From positions 310,001 to 374,000 of the forward strand of contig NC_007498.2 of assembly GCF_000012885.1 (NCBI RefSeq): 64,000 bases of DNA, in the 5' to 3' direction. This document shows, one piece after another, positions 42,278 to 52,254 of this stretch. Source of the DNA: Syntrophotalea carbinolica DSM 2380 (GTDB lineage: Bacteria; Desulfobacterota; Desulfuromonadia; Desulfuromonadales; Syntrophotaleaceae). The position numbers and the translations under genes are program-made. The notes under the pieces are model-generated. The model had not been told where the DNA came from, did no database searches, and saw nothing but the letters and a program-made list of their open reading frames with translations. Numbering within the stretch: the first letter of the stretch is position 1; each line of letters starts with the position of its first letter.

Positions 42278-42760
42278 ATGCAACAAAGAAAATTTCTGGT
42301 AAGGCTCGTCCGTCCGGTTTTCGAGGTCGCGGTAGTGGAGGTAGAGGCCGAGAGCGAAGAAATGGCGGAAGTCGTTGCTTTGAGCCAAAGTGCTGTCATT
42401 GAAGATAAACATTGGATCGGCGCCTTCGAGCCCGGCAGCTATAGCTGCGAGGCGCAATATGTGGTCTCGGCAGATGAGATGGAAGACGACTTCATTTTCT
42501 CTGAAATCGAGAACGAACGGAAGTATGGGTTGCTTAAAGCGAACCTTGATTCCGGTGAAGGCCGTATACTACTTCAACCCTGGATGGAGAAGGTTGACGA
42601 CCTGATGTCAGCAGACCTCTGCATGGATTGGGGTAATGATCTTGAATCGCTACGCCAAGAGGGAGCAGATAATTACTTCGACAAGCTGAGAGATCTTAAC
42701 GCGCCGAAAGGGGTTCGCTCGGCAAAAATTATTCCATTTCACCGGCCAGAAAAGGAATAA
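42278..42760 (+). CDS. Hypothetical protein in the AbiE cassette
   Basis: A 160-residue acidic protein, no signal peptide or membrane segment. It starts MQQRKFLVRLVRPVFEVAVVEVEAE-like (first strand KFLVRLVRPVFEVAVVEV), suggesting a small alpha/beta fold, and ends KIIPFHRPEKE. GGAGG precedes the ATG at good spacing and codon use looks coding. I do not recognise the family. It lies 95 bases past the toxin and inside the apparent insertion, so it may be cargo of the same event. Confidence 0.65.
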   Translation: MQQRKFLVRLVRPVFEVAVVEVEAESEEMAEVVALSQSAVIEDKHWIGAFEPGSYSCEAQYVVSADEMEDDFIFSEIENERKYGLLKANLDSGEGRILLQPWMEKVDDLMSADLCMDWGNDLESLRQEGADNYFDKLRDLNAPKGVRSAKIIPFHRPEKE

Positions 42761-42778
42761 GCGTGAGAGGTACTCGCT

Positions 42779-42795
42779 ATGGTGCGGATTTTGGA
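42779..42795 (+). repeat. Right direct repeat flanking the AbiE cassette
   Basis: ATGGTGCGGATTTTGGA, identical to 40464-40480. Read in the DUF2779 frame it continues AMVRILEKLGELLRCL, which looks like the original C-terminus of that protein. Confidence 0.75.
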
Positions 42796-42822
42796 AAAGT
42801 TGGGGGAATTGTTGCGATGTTT

Positions 42823-42855
42823 AAAAAGCCCGCTCCGGAAAAGGAGCGGGCTTTG
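42823..42855. terminator. Intrinsic terminator
   Basis: AAAGCCCGCTCC pairs with GGAGCGGGCTTT around GGAAAA. It directly follows the duplicated DUF2779 3' end, so it was probably the original terminator of that gene. A/T flanks let it work in both directions. Confidence 0.85.
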
Positions 42856-42907
42856 ACGTATGTACCGGAAATTGATTTTTATGGAAATTGGTCGAAGGTT
42901 AGAGCAA

Positions 42908-43054
42908 TCAGCGGTGCTTTTTTTTGCCGATAATGGATGAGTATTCCTTGGGGAAAAACTTGCGCAGACATCTGGGGCAAATACCGTGACTTTCGCCGCT
43001 TAGATTAGCATCCCACCCGATTTTTGATTGGCACCAACTGCAGACTTTAAACAT
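42908..43054 (-). CDS. Small zinc-ribbon protein
   Basis: A 48-residue protein starting MFKVCSWCQSKIGWDANL and containing a second pair, GICPRCLRKFF. The two CxxC pairs predict one zinc site. GGGGAGG is 4 bases before the ATG. It stops close to the convergent terminator at 42823-42855. Its function is unknown. Confidence 0.7.
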   Translation of the reverse strand: MFKVCSWCQSKIGWDANLSGESHGICPRCLRKFFPKEYSSIIGKKKHR

Positions 43055-43201
43055 GACAGCCTCCCCTCGATGCGGTATGCACTGTGTCATCGACAATTCA
43101 CTAACGAGCCGTTATCACTGTTGTTTTTAAAATATTAACCAAATGAGCCGGTATTGCAAGGGGAACGGAAAGTATACGCAAAAATTTCCTTCCTGCGAAA
43201 A

Positions 43202-43330
43202 TCAGGGACACCCTCCCTCCTGTTTTTCTCTTTCTCTTGTTCCTGATCCCGCCATTGCGTCGCGCAACAGTTTCAAGTCCGTCAAACCCTCCGCAAGATG
43301 CTGGATAACGGCCCCTTTTTGTTTTTTCAT
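43202..43330 (-). CDS. Possible small protein
   Basis: A 42-codon frame starting MKKQKGAVIQHLAEGLTDLK with GAGG upstream; it reads as a short amphipathic helix followed by a charged tail. No homologue recognised and it may be chance. Confidence 0.3.
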   Translation of the reverse strand: MKKQKGAVIQHLAEGLTDLKLLRDAMAGSGTREREKQEGGCP

Positions 43331-43399
43331 AACAGCCTCAGCGGTTGTCTTTTTCCTCGAACTGAAAAAAGTACTTGTCCAACCCCATTGCATATGTTA

Positions 43400-43746
43400 A
43401 TCGTATTATAGTGTTTTTCATATAAATAAAGTGAACCAGAGGTTTGAGGCGTTTGCCACACCCATGCAGCCTGTTCCTTACCGATGTGCATATGGTTCAC
43501 TTTTACCAAAACCTGAGGGATATCCTTCACAGCAAGTCCGTCATCGTTTCCCTGGCGGCCCGGTAAGCAGTAGCGGAGCTCTTCCTCCCTTGAGCTTTTT
43601 TTACTACATGCGAAAGCAGTTCATAGAGTCTTCAGCCTCTATGCTTCTTTTTAGAAGCCCCTCCTTAACTGCTGCTGTAAATCGGGCCGCAATTTTTATC
43701 ATCATCCGATCTCTGCAAACCGTTAACTTTATGGAGTAACCGACTT
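43400..43746. other. Intergenic region
   Basis: About 350 bases between the small-protein region and the next exported protein. No gene or known RNA was recognised. A promoter for the downstream gene is expected but not clear. Confidence 0.4.
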
Positions 43747-44622
43747 ATGCGAAAGATCTTTGCCAGCTTGCCTTATCTGCTATTGTTCAGTCTGCTTGCG
43801 GTCACGGCGGTGCACGCCGAAGATCGTTATTTCCCCTATGTGCTGGCATCGCAGGAAGCCGCTACAGTCGCCGACAAAGCGGACGCTGTCAAACAAGCCC
43901 TGATGGCCGGCGGTTTCGAGATTGCCGGCGAATATGCTCCCTATGCGGGCGCGCATATTCTCGTTGTCACCAGCGCCGATCTGAAAAAGGCCGCCACCGC
44001 TTCCGATTTCGGCGGTTACGGTGCGGGAGTGCGGGTCGCCTTGACCCAGGTAAGCGACCAGGTGCAGATCGCTTATACCAACCCCTTTTATATGCAGCAC
44101 ATCTATCGCATGAAGGAAGATCTGTCCGGAGTGGCCGCCGCCTTGGAAAAGGCTCTCGGTAAACAAAAAGACTTCGGGATGCAAGAAGGGTTGACCGCCA
44201 GGAAGCTGAGTGAATACCACTATATGTTCGGCATGCCGTATTTCGATGACCATATCGAACTGCTCGCCTATGCCGATCATCAAAGTGCTCTCGACAAGGT
44301 GGAAAGCGGCCTTGCTGACAGCGAGGCGGTGAGTAAAGTGTACCGCATCGATATTCCGGGCAAACAAGAGTCGGTGTTCGGCGTGGCAATCATCGAAGGC
44401 AAGGGCGCCGACAAAACCGTGATGGCCGCCACCGACACCGGCGATTTGCGCCATACCCCGCATTTGCCTTACGAACTGCTGGTCTCCGGCAACAAAGCCT
44501 ATATCCTGCACGGCAAATTCCGTATCGCGCAAAGCTTCCCGGACCTGGGCATGGGGACTTTCATGAAAATCTCCGGCGCGCCCAACGCCATCGAAGAGAC
44601 CATTAAAGAAGCTATCCAATAA
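43747..44622 (+). CDS. Exported protein of unknown function (DUF302-like features)
   Basis: A 291-residue protein with a signal peptide ending VTAVHA (cut about residue 24). The mature part begins with a segment (KADAVKQALMAGGFEIAGEYAPY) and a later YTNPFYMQHIYRMK that are reminiscent of DUF302-type domains, but the match is weak. No cysteines in the mature part and no metal motif. GGAG precedes the ATG. A strong terminator follows at once, so it is a single-gene unit. A periplasmic location is likely; the function is not known. Confidence 0.75.
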   Translation: MRKIFASLPYLLLFSLLAVTAVHAEDRYFPYVLASQEAATVADKADAVKQALMAGGFEIAGEYAPYAGAHILVVTSADLKKAATASDFGGYGAGVRVALTQVSDQVQIAYTNPFYMQHIYRMKEDLSGVAAALEKALGKQKDFGMQEGLTARKLSEYHYMFGMPYFDDHIELLAYADHQSALDKVESGLADSEAVSKVYRIDIPGKQESVFGVAIIEGKGADKTVMAATDTGDLRHTPHLPYELLVSGNKAYILHGKFRIAQSFPDLGMGTFMKISGAPNAIEETIKEAIQ

Positions 44623-44647
44623 ATTTAGACGGATTTGACAAGATAGT

Positions 44648-44676
44648 AAAATCCCCGCCTCCGGGCGGGGATTTTG
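44648..44676 (+). terminator. Terminator after the exported protein
   Basis: AAAATCCCCGCC pairs with GGCGGGGATTTT, followed by GTGTTTTT. Confidence 0.9.
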
Positions 44677-44875
44677 TGTTTTTGGTGGCGAAATGGCGAC
44701 TGGTTCGGGGGCCTTCCATGATAAGTAAAGTCAAGGGGGAGACGGAGATTTCCCTTATGATAATCCTTGGCCATGGCGGATGGGCCGACGGTGTGTTGAA
44801 AAATTTCACAGGGAGTCCAATCCGGTTGACTGTAAGGGGAATGTCTCCCTGAATTTTTTTAGGAAGGATGCGCAA

Positions 44876-45058
44876 ATGGAGTATGTGTTGTAGTCTTTGG
44901 CTGTGATGCTGGTGCTGTCGGGTATTGCCGGGATGATCTTGCCGGCCGCGAGCCGGGCCGGGCTCGGTGCGTTTCTCGGCTTGATCCTGGGCACGGCGGC
45001 CAAAATGGCTCTGGCTTTTGCCATGGTCGGGATTTTTCTGGCGGTGCGGCTGTTTTGA
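44876..45058 (+). pseudogene. Remnant of a DUF456-type membrane protein gene
   Basis: An ATG with AGGAAGG upstream opens MEYVL, then an in-frame TAG, then 54 residues SLAVMLVLSGIAGMILPA joined directly to SRAGLGAFLGLILGTAAKMA and a final hydrophobic helix. The first part looks like the N-terminus and the second like the C-terminus of DUF456 proteins (usually ~160 residues), so the middle is deleted. The stop codon could derive from TGG by one base change. A suppressed or re-initiated small membrane protein cannot be excluded. Confidence 0.6.
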
Positions 45059-45112
45059 GGATAGAGAATTCAGGGGGATTCTGGCCGTCTCAACAAAATC
45101 AGGGAGAGAAAA

Positions 45113-45445
45113 ATGAGGACTTTAACTATCGGCATTTTGTTCGCCATCTGCTTCGGTCAAGTGGCCTTCGCGGATACCACCTATATTTGCACCCGTGGCG
45201 ATATGGAACGCAGGATCGAGGTCGTTTACCTGGGCGCAGATACGGTGCCCTGTGAAGTTCGCTATACCAGAAACGGCACGACCGAGGTGCTGTGGAGCGC
45301 CCAGGCCGAGGAAGGTTATTGTGAGGCCCGGGCTGCTGAATTTGTAGAGAAACAACGAGGTTGGGGATGGGAATGCGTCGAGAGCGCAGCGGATATGAGT
45401 GCGTCATCTGCCCCGGATATGCCCGAAGAGCAGGGTGTTGAATAG
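45113..45445 (+). CDS. Small exported cysteine-containing protein
   Basis: A 110-residue protein with a signal peptide cut after VAFA (about residue 20). The mature part has four cysteines in YICTRG, VPCEVRY, GYCEARA and WECVESA, likely two disulfides, and an acidic tail. GGGAGAG precedes the ATG. The family is present in other Gram-negative bacteria as hypothetical periplasmic proteins, from memory; the function is not known. Confidence 0.75.
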   Translation: MRTLTIGILFAICFGQVAFADTTYICTRGDMERRIEVVYLGADTVPCEVRYTRNGTTEVLWSAQAEEGYCEARAAEFVEKQRGWGWECVESAADMSASSAPDMPEEQGVE

Positions 45446-45583
45446 TTTTAATCGCCTGACCTTTCCTTTCCGATGCTGTAGAGTTTGAGGAAAATTTTCC
45501 TGTCCTCAGGATTTTATTTGTCATGAGGAGCCGAAGTGCGCATAAGGGCAGTGTCTCCGGTATTTCCGATGCATCGATTTGTC

Positions 45584-45629
45584 TTGACAGTCGGGTTTTT
45601 AATATGGAATGATTGACCGGTCAGTCAAT
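45584..45629 (+). promoter_or_regulatory. Promoter and operator of the TetR regulator gene
   Basis: TTGACA at 45584 begins a likely promoter whose -10 box is near 45603-45612. It is overlapped on its downstream side by the palindrome GATTGACCGGTCAGTCAATG (45611-45630), typical of TetR-family operators, giving autorepression. The ATG lies at 45641. Confidence 0.75.
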
Positions 45630-45640
45630 GTGAGGAGTAT

Positions 45641-46201
45641 ATGAAAAAAATAGCCGACAAACGATCCGCTCTTCTTCGTGCCGCTTTGGATCTTTTTGCC
45701 GAAAATGGTTTCAATGCCTCGCCCACATCCCTTATCGCCAAGCGGGCCGGGGTCGCCAGCGGCACCCTGTTTGTGCATTTCAAGAACAAAGAGGGGCTGA
45801 TCCGCGAACTTTACAAAGAAGTGTCTGCGCAACTGGATGATCTGGTATGGAACAATTCCGAGGACCTGCCTTTCAGGGAGCGTTTTCTCTCCGCTTTTTC
45901 TCAGTATCTCCGCTTCTTCCTGGCCCACCCGAAAGAATTCAGGTTCGGTGAGCAATACTATTTCTCGCCATTTTGCGATTCGGAGAGCGATACAACCGGA
46001 GACAATCAAAAGGTTCGCGAGCTTCTGCTTCAGGCCCGAGAACAGAAAGTGATCAAGGATTTACCGCTGGTGGTTCTTGAGTCCATCGCCTTCGGACCCA
46101 TCGTTTCTTTGGCCAAGGAACATGCTATTCGAGCCATTCCTGTTGATGAGAAAATGATCGAGCAGATCGTTCAGGCTTGTTGGGACGGGTTGCAAAGTTA
46201 A
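45641..46201 (+). CDS. TetR-family transcriptional repressor of the efflux operon
   Basis: A 186-residue repressor. The N-terminal helix-turn-helix runs over about residues 8-54 (ALDLFAENGFNASPTSLIAKRAGVASGTLFVHF cut here as SLIAKRAGVASGTLFVHF). The C-terminal domain should bind an exported compound. It reads in the same direction as the RND genes; near-identical operator sequences lie before its own gene and before the adaptor gene. Confidence 0.93.
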   Translation: MKKIADKRSALLRAALDLFAENGFNASPTSLIAKRAGVASGTLFVHFKNKEGLIRELYKEVSAQLDDLVWNNSEDLPFRERFLSAFSQYLRFFLAHPKEFRFGEQYYFSPFCDSESDTTGDNQKVRELLLQAREQKVIKDLPLVVLESIAFGPIVSLAKEHAIRAIPVDEKMIEQIVQACWDGLQS

Positions 46202-46211
46202 ATTTTTTTAT

Positions 46212-46243
46212 CGACAAAAATGACTGACTGGTCAGTTTTGTCG
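46212..46243. promoter_or_regulatory. TetR operator before the RND adaptor gene
   Basis: CGACAAAA and TTTTGTCG bracket TGACTGACTGGTCAG, forming a long imperfect palindrome that shares the TGAC(T/C)GGTCAGT core with the operator at 45611. Confidence 0.8.
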
Positions 46244-46286
46244 ATGTTTGAATAGCGCTTCTTTAACTTTTTCAAAGAGGAATGAA

Positions 46287-47471
46287 ATGAAAACCCAAAT
46301 GCAAGTTACCCCAGGTATTGTGGTTTTGCTTGTCTTGATCTTGGTAATAAGCGGCTGTGGCAAAGATACCAACGCGAGCGTATCGCCAAGAAAGCCCCCC
46401 GAAGTCGGAATAATGGTGGTGCAGCCGCAAAAGGTGACGCTGACCACGGAGCTTCCGGGACGTACCGCCGCTCATCTGATTGCCGAAGTCAGGCCGCAGG
46501 TGGGAGGGATCATTCAGAAACGTCTGTTTGTCGAAGGTTCCGATGTCAAGGAGGGACAGATCCTTTACCAGATAGATCCGGCCCGGTACCGGGAAGCTTA
46601 CCATCGCGCTACAGCGACCTTGGCTGAGGCCAGAGCGAATCTTACCACCGTGCGGCTGCGCGAGGAACGTTATCGTGAACTGGTGAAAATCAATGCGGTC
46701 AGCCGGCAGGACTACGACGACACCAAGGCGGCCCTCAAACAGGCGGAGGCGAAGGTCGAAGCCGCCAGGGCGGACCAGGAAACCGCGCGTATCAATTTGG
46801 ACTATACCGGGGTAAAAGCCCCGATCTCAGGGCGAATCGGTCGTTCCGCCGTTACCACCGGCGCCTTGGTGACAGCAAGTCAGGCTGCACCCCTGGCCGT
46901 CATTCAGCAACTGGATCCGATCTATGTCGATGTCACCCAGTCGAGTGCTGAGATGCTGCGTATGAAATTGAATCTTGCCAGTGGGATGTTAAAGAGCAGC
47001 GGGCCGGAGCAGGCCAGGGTTCGCCTTGTACTGGAAGACGGTACCCCGTATCCGCTGCCGGGAAGGCTTAGATTCTCCGAAGTTTCCGTTGAGGAGAGCA
47101 CCGGATCGGTGACCCTGCGAAATATGTTTCCCAATCCGGACAAACTGTTGCTTCCGGGGATGTTTGTCCGTGCCGTGTTGGAAGAGGGCATAAACGAAAA
47201 CGCTATCCTGGTGCCGCAAAGGGGGGTCACCCGTAACCCGGGCGGCGAGGCAATCGTTATGGTTGCCAGCGCCGAAAACACCGTGGAACAGCGGGTCATC
47301 AAGGTTTCTCGAACCGTTGGCGACCGTTGGCTGGTGACCGAGGGGCTTGCGGCCGGCGACCGCATCATTCTGGAAGGGATTCAAAAGGCCCCTGTGGGAA
47401 CGGTCGTGACTCCCGTCCTTTTCAGGGGCGAGTCTGAACTGACCACCCCCGCGCTAGCGGCAAATCGATAG
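46287..47471 (+). CDS. RND efflux periplasmic adaptor lipoprotein (AcrA family)
   Basis: A 394-residue adaptor. The signal peptide ends in lipobox VISGC, so it is anchored by a lipid. Family motifs: AHLIAEVRPQVGGIIQKRLF, EGSDVKEGQILYQIDPA, a helical hairpin (about 95-150) and APISGRIGRSAVTTGALVTA. The ATG at 46287 is chosen for AGAGGA upstream; an earlier in-frame ATG at 46248 lies close to the operator. The RND pump gene follows 12 bases later. Confidence 0.94.
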   Translation: MKTQMQVTPGIVVLLVLILVISGCGKDTNASVSPRKPPEVGIMVVQPQKVTLTTELPGRTAAHLIAEVRPQVGGIIQKRLFVEGSDVKEGQILYQIDPARYREAYHRATATLAEARANLTTVRLREERYRELVKINAVSRQDYDDTKAALKQAEAKVEAARADQETARINLDYTGVKAPISGRIGRSAVTTGALVTASQAAPLAVIQQLDPIYVDVTQSSAEMLRMKLNLASGMLKSSGPEQARVRLVLEDGTPYPLPGRLRFSEVSVEESTGSVTLRNMFPNPDKLLLPGMFVRAVLEEGINENAILVPQRGVTRNPGGEAIVMVASAENTVEQRVIKVSRTVGDRWLVTEGLAAGDRIILEGIQKAPVGTVVTPVLFRGESELTTPALAANR

Positions 47472-47483
47472 AGGAGTTGTTTC

Positions 47484-50400
47484 ATGGCAAGGTTTTTTAT
47501 CAATCGTCCCATCTTTGCCTGGGTGGTGGCCATTCTTATTATGCTGGCAGGTTCTCTGGCGATTCTCACCATGCCTATCGCCCAATACCCGCCTATCGCG
47601 ATGCCCGAAATCCAGGTTCAGGCCCGTTATCCGGGGGCCTCCGCGCAGACCCTGCAGGATGCCGTCACCCAGATCATCGAACAGAAGATGACCGGCATCG
47701 ACAACCTTCTCTACATGACCTCCAGCAGCGACTCAACGGGGCAGGCGACGATTACCCTGACCTTCAGCAATGCCACCGACCCGAACATGGCCCAGGTGCA
47801 GGTGCAGAACAAGCTGTCACTCGCCACCCCTCTGCTGCCGCAGGTCGTGCAAAGACAAGGTATTTCGGTCACCAAGTCGACGAATAACTATCTGCTGATC
47901 ATGGGGCTTGTTTCGGAAGACGCCTCCATGGGCCGCTATGAAGTCGCAGACTACATGGAGTCGAACATCAAGGACGCGCTCGCGCGGCTGCCGGGCGTCG
48001 GTGAGCTGGAAATGTTCGATACCCAGCACGCCATGCGCGTATGGCTTGATCCGGACAAACTGAATAACTATCGGCTGACGCCCACCGATGTGGCTTCGGC
48101 CATTCAATCCCAGAACGCGGAAGTCTCGGCCGGAGAGTTCGGAGGATTGCCGGCCCATCAGGGGCAGCAACTCAACGCCACCATAACCGTGCGCAACTAT
48201 ATGCAGACCCCGGAAGAGTTCGGGTCGATCATTCTGCGCACCAACAGCGACGGTTCCAACGTCTATCTGCGGGATGTGGCCGAGGTCAAGGTGGGGGCCG
48301 AGCGCTACGACTCCCGCTCTCGCTACAACGGCAAACCGGCGTCGGCCATGGGTATCAAACTTGCCACCGGTGCCAACGCTCTTGATACAGCCGATCAGGT
48401 CAAAGCCAAAATGGCGGAATTGTCGAAATATTTTCCGTCGGGCCTAAAAGTCGTTTACTCCTACGACACCACGCCTTTTACCAAGATTTCCATCAAAACG
48501 GTGGTCCATACCCTGCTCGAGGCGATTGTCCTGGTCTTTCTGGTGATGTTTCTTTTTCTGCAGAACTTCCGGGCGACGCTGATTCCGACATTGGCCGTGC
48601 CGGTGGTTCTGCTCGGCACCTTCGGCGTATTGGCGGCAACCGGCTTTTCCATCAACACCTTGACCATGTTCGCCATGGTGCTGGCTATCGGCCTGCTGGT
48701 GGACGACGCCATCGTCGTGGTCGAAAACGTCGAGCGCATCATGAGTGCCGAGGGATTGTCGCCGCGCGAGGCCACCATCAAATCGATGAAGGAGATTACC
48801 GGCGCCCTGTGGGGGATTGCCATCGTGCTGTCGGCGGTTTTCGTCCCGATGTTCTTCTTCAGCGGATCGGCCGGCATCATTTATCGCCAATTCTCCATCA
48901 CCATCGTTACCGCCATGCTCCTGTCGGTCCTGGTTGCCATGATTTTTACTCCGGCTCTGTGCGCCACGCTTTTGAAACCGGTGGCCAGGGGACATGATGT
49001 GTCCGAAAGAAGTGTTTTTTTTCGCTTTTTCCGAGGGTTCAACCATTGGTTTGATCGCGGGTCCGGGGGCTATCGCACAATCGTCGGCCGCATGATCGGA
49101 AAACCGAATCGGTATATGTTGATTTATTTATCTATCGTCGTTGTCATGGGCGGGCTCTTCTGGTGGATGCCGACCGGGTTTCTTCCCGATGAGGACCAAG
49201 GCATCATGTTCGTCCAGTATCAGCTGCCGGCTGGTGCGGTGGAAGAGCGGTCTCTGGAGGTCGCCAAACAGATAGAAGACTATTTTCTCAAGGAAGAGGC
49301 GGTGGATTCCGTTATGACGGTTACCGGTTTCAGTTTTGCCGGCCGTGGGCAGAACATGGGCTTCGGTTTCGTCAAACTCAAGGATTGGGCTTTGCGTAAG
49401 AAGCCGGAACTGCGTGCACAGGCGGTGGCCAACCGGGCTACAAAAGCCTTTTCCACCATCAGGGACGGCATTGCTTTCGCTTTTCTGCCGCCGCCGGCCA
49501 CCGAACTGGGCAATGCCACCGGTTTCGATGTTCGGCTGGTCGACCGGGGTGGGCTGGGTCATGACAAGCTCATGGCCGCCCGCGATCAGCTCCTGGGCCT
49601 GTCCCAAGGGAATCCGGCTCTGACCAAAGTGCGCCCTAACGGCATGGATGATACGCCCATGTTCAAAATCGATCTGGATGATAACCGGGCCGGAGCCAGT
49701 AAGGTCGAACTTGGCGATGTCAACGATATTATCAACACCGCCTGGGGGAGCCTCTACGTCAACGATTATATCGAGAACGGCCGGGTGAAGAAGGTTTACC
49801 TGCAGTCTGCGGCGAATTTCAGGATGCTCCCCGAGGATATCGGCAGATGGTATGTGCGCAATACCGCCGGAGATATGGTGCCGTTTTCCGCCTTCGCGAC
49901 GGCCCGTTGGATCTATGGATCCCCGCGTTTGGAACGCTACAACGGTTTGCCCGCCGTAGAAATTCTGGGAGAGCCGGCGTCCGGCGAGAGTTCCGGTACG
50001 GCCATGAAAGAGATAGAGAAGATGGCGGCACAGTTGCCTGCGGCGATCGGCTGCGAATGGACAGGACTTTCTTTCCAGGAACGGGCCGCCGGTGCCCAGA
50101 CCATGTTTCTTTACGCCACATCTCTGGTCGTTGTGTTTCTTTGCCTGGCGGCTCTCTACGAAAGTTGGGCCATCCCCGCATCGGTCATGCTCGTCGTACC
50201 GCTGGGGGTTGTCGGTGCCTTGTTGGCGGCCTCGGCCCGCGGTTTTTCCAACGATGTCTATTTTCAGATAGCCATTCTGACGACCATAGGTCTTTCCGCC
50301 AAGAACGCCATCCTGATCGTGGAATTCGCCAAGGAGAGGATGCATTTCGGCATGGGGCTGCTGGAGGCAACGGTGGAAGCCGCCCAACTGCGCCTGCGGC

Positions 50401-50645
50401 CGATCCTGATGACCTCCCTCGCGTTCTTTTTCGGGGTGCTGCCCATGGCTCTGAGCAAAGGGGCCGGTTCCGGAGCCCAGAACTCTATCGGAACCGGTCT
50501 GGTGGGCGGCATTATCTCCGGCACCCTGCTGGCGATATTTTTTGTGCCGGTGTTCTTTGTCGTTGTTCGAAAGGTCTTTCCTATCCGCGAGCGAGAGACA
50601 ATCGCCGCAACAGTTTCGGAAGAACCCGCCGTGGAGACGTATTAA
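47484..50645 (+). CDS. RND multidrug efflux pump (HAE1/AcrB family)
   Basis: A 1053-residue inner-membrane transporter with 12 predicted helices. It begins [17 protein letters not shown]. The proton-relay aspartates are in [17 protein letters not shown] (about 405-420), and the C-terminal half has [20 protein letters not shown] with the relay lysine. Two large periplasmic loops are present. It exports hydrophobic or amphiphilic compounds by proton antiport. It lies between the adaptor and outer-membrane channel genes, with a one-base gap to the latter. Confidence 0.97.
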   Translation: MARFFINRPIFAWVVAILIMLAGSLAILTMPIAQYPPIAMPEIQVQARYPGASAQTLQDAVTQIIEQKMTGIDNLLYMTSSSDSTGQATITLTFSNATDPNMAQVQVQNKLSLATPLLPQVVQRQGISVTKSTNNYLLIMGLVSEDASMGRYEVADYMESNIKDALARLPGVGELEMFDTQHAMRVWLDPDKLNNYRLTPTDVASAIQSQNAEVSAGEFGGLPAHQGQQLNATITVRNYMQTPEEFGSIILRTNSDGSNVYLRDVAEVKVGAERYDSRSRYNGKPASAMGIKLATGANALDTADQVKAKMAELSKYFPSGLKVVYSYDTTPFTKISIKTVVHTLLEAIVLVFLVMFLFLQNFRATLIPTLAVPVVLLGTFGVLAATGFSINTLTMFAMVLAIGLLVDDAIVVVENVERIMSAEGLSPREATIKSMKEITGALWGIAIVLSAVFVPMFFFSGSAGIIYRQFSITIVTAMLLSVLVAMIFTPALCATLLKPVARGHDVSERSVFFRFFRGFNHWFDRGSGGYRTIVGRMIGKPNRYMLIYLSIVVVMGGLFWWMPTGFLPDEDQGIMFVQYQLPAGAVEERSLEVAKQIEDYFLKEEAVDSVMTVTGFSFAGRGQNMGFGFVKLKDWALRKKPELRAQAVANRATKAFSTIRDGIAFAFLPPPATELGNATGFDVRLVDRGGLGHDKLMAARDQLLGLSQGNPALTKVRPNGMDDTPMFKIDLDDNRAGASKVELGDVNDIINTAWGSLYVNDYIENGRVKKVYLQSAANFRMLPEDIGRWYVRNTAGDMVPFSAFATARWIYGSPRLERYNGLPAVEILGEPASGESSGTAMKEIEKMAAQLPAAIGCEWTGLSFQERAAGAQTMFLYATSLVVVFLCLAALYESWAIPASVMLVVPLGVVGALLAASARGFSNDVYFQIAILTTIGLSAKNAILIVEFAKERMHFGMGLLEATVEAAQLRLRPILMTSLAFFFGVLPMALSKGAGSGAQNSIGTGLVGGIISGTLLAIFFVPVFFVVVRKVFPIRERETIAATVSEEPAVETY

Positions 50646-50646
50646 G

Positions 50647-52071
50647 ATGAAATGTAGATTCTGTCGGATAAAACTGCTGGCCGCTATTTTAACCTTTCTT
50701 CTGGCCGGTTGCGGGACCCTGGCTCCCCGTTACACGCGGCCCGCATCACCTGTGCCGGTGTCCTGGCCGGAAGGGTCCGCTTATCAGCCTGCAGCCGAGG
50801 GGACGGAAACCCGTTCCGCAGCCGAGGTTGGCTGGCGCGAGTTCTTCGCCAATGAAAAACTGCGAAAACTGATGGAGCTGGCTTTGGAGAATAACCGCGA
50901 CCTGCGTGTGTCCGCGCTCAAAATCGAGAAAGCCCGCGCCCAGTACCGAATCCAGCGAGCCGATCTTTTCCCGACGCTGAGCATCGCCGGTAAGGGGAGC
51001 GTGAACCGAACGCCTGCAAGCCTTTCCACCACAGGAAAGCGTGGAACCTTCGAGGAATACAGCGTCGGGCTTGGCATGAGTTCCTATGAGTTTGATTTTT
51101 TCGGACGCGTGCGCAGCCTTAAGGATCAGACCCTCGAAGAGTATTTTGCCACCGAAGAGGCCCGTCGTAGCGCCCAGATTACGTTGATCGCCGAAGTCGC
51201 AACAGCTTACCAGACTTTGGCCGCGGACAGAGAACGTCTGGACCTGGCCCGTCAGACCTTGAAAAGCCATCAGGCGACCTATGAACTTACTCGTTCCCGG
51301 TTTCAGGCCGGGTTGGCTACAAAACTCGAAGTTCGCCAGGCGCAGACCAGTGTCGATTCGACCCTGGTCGATATCGCCCGTTATACAAGCCTTACGGCCG
51401 AAGACGAAAATGCTCTGAGGTTTCTTGTCGGCACCGATTTTTCGTCAGCCCTTCTCCCCGCTGCCCTGGATGAAGCCGTTACCGATTTGAAAGACATCCC
51501 TGCCGGCGTACCTTCGGAAGTGTTGCAGCGTCGCCCCGATATTCTGGCGGCCGAGCACCGATTAATGGGAGCGAACGCCAATATCGGCGCGGCCCGGGCA
51601 GCGTTTTTTCCCCGAATAACCCTGACCGCTTCGGGCGGGTTCGCCAGCGACGCCTTGTCGAGTCTTTTTGAAGGTGCCACCGGAACCTGGGCCTTTGCTC
51701 CCCGGATCGAGTTGCCCATCTTTAATGCCGGAAGACTTCGTGCTCAATTGAAGACATCGAAGGTGGATCGGGACATCTATCTGGCTCGTTACGAAGGAGC
51801 GATCCAGGGTGCATTCCGGGAGGTTGCCGATGCCCTGGCGCAACGAGGAACCATTGATGATCAATTGCTGGCGCAACGTTCACTGGTGGAGGCCACCGAC
51901 GAAAGCTATATCCTTTCTGAAGCACGCTTCAGAAAAGGGATCGACAGCTTTCTCAATGTTTTGGATTCCCAGCGCTCTCTTTACGACGCACAGCAGAATT
52001 TGATTACCATCCGTCTTGCTCGCCTCGACAATTTTGTGAAGCTTTATCGGGTGCTCGGGGGTGGGGCTTAG
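50647..52071 (+). CDS. RND efflux outer-membrane channel lipoprotein (OprM/NodT family)
   Basis: A 474-residue outer-membrane factor with signal peptide and lipobox LLAGC. Two OEP repeats are seen: NRDLRVSALKIEKARAQYRI and RFQAGLATKLEVRQAQTS in the first half, VPSEVLQRRPDILAAEHRLM and RFRKGIDSFLNVLDSQRSLYD in the second. The ATG at 50647 directly follows the pump stop. It completes the TetR-regulated tripartite efflux operon. Confidence 0.95.
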   Translation: MKCRFCRIKLLAAILTFLLAGCGTLAPRYTRPASPVPVSWPEGSAYQPAAEGTETRSAAEVGWREFFANEKLRKLMELALENNRDLRVSALKIEKARAQYRIQRADLFPTLSIAGKGSVNRTPASLSTTGKRGTFEEYSVGLGMSSYEFDFFGRVRSLKDQTLEEYFATEEARRSAQITLIAEVATAYQTLAADRERLDLARQTLKSHQATYELTRSRFQAGLATKLEVRQAQTSVDSTLVDIARYTSLTAEDENALRFLVGTDFSSALLPAALDEAVTDLKDIPAGVPSEVLQRRPDILAAEHRLMGANANIGAARAAFFPRITLTASGGFASDALSSLFEGATGTWAFAPRIELPIFNAGRLRAQLKTSKVDRDIYLARYEGAIQGAFREVADALAQRGTIDDQLLAQRSLVEATDESYILSEARFRKGIDSFLNVLDSQRSLYDAQQNLITIRLARLDNFVKLYRVLGGGA

Positions 52072-52254
52072 CAACTTGTTGAGTCCGATGACCCGACAAA
52101 AGGGCCGTATCCGTTTTCAGGAAACCCTGAATTTAAAGATTCATCGGGTGAGATGTCAGAGAGCGCATGAAACGGTCGTAAGTCGCATTTCAGGATATAT
52201 AAAAATAGGGAGAGTAAGGGGGATATCATGCTTGCCAGGAGAGCAGGATAGACG

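Noticed and set aside
43431-43739. Open frame of 102 codons before the exported protein
   Set aside because: It has no ribosome site, low-complexity mixed composition and no recognisable feature; it probably is intergenic DNA.
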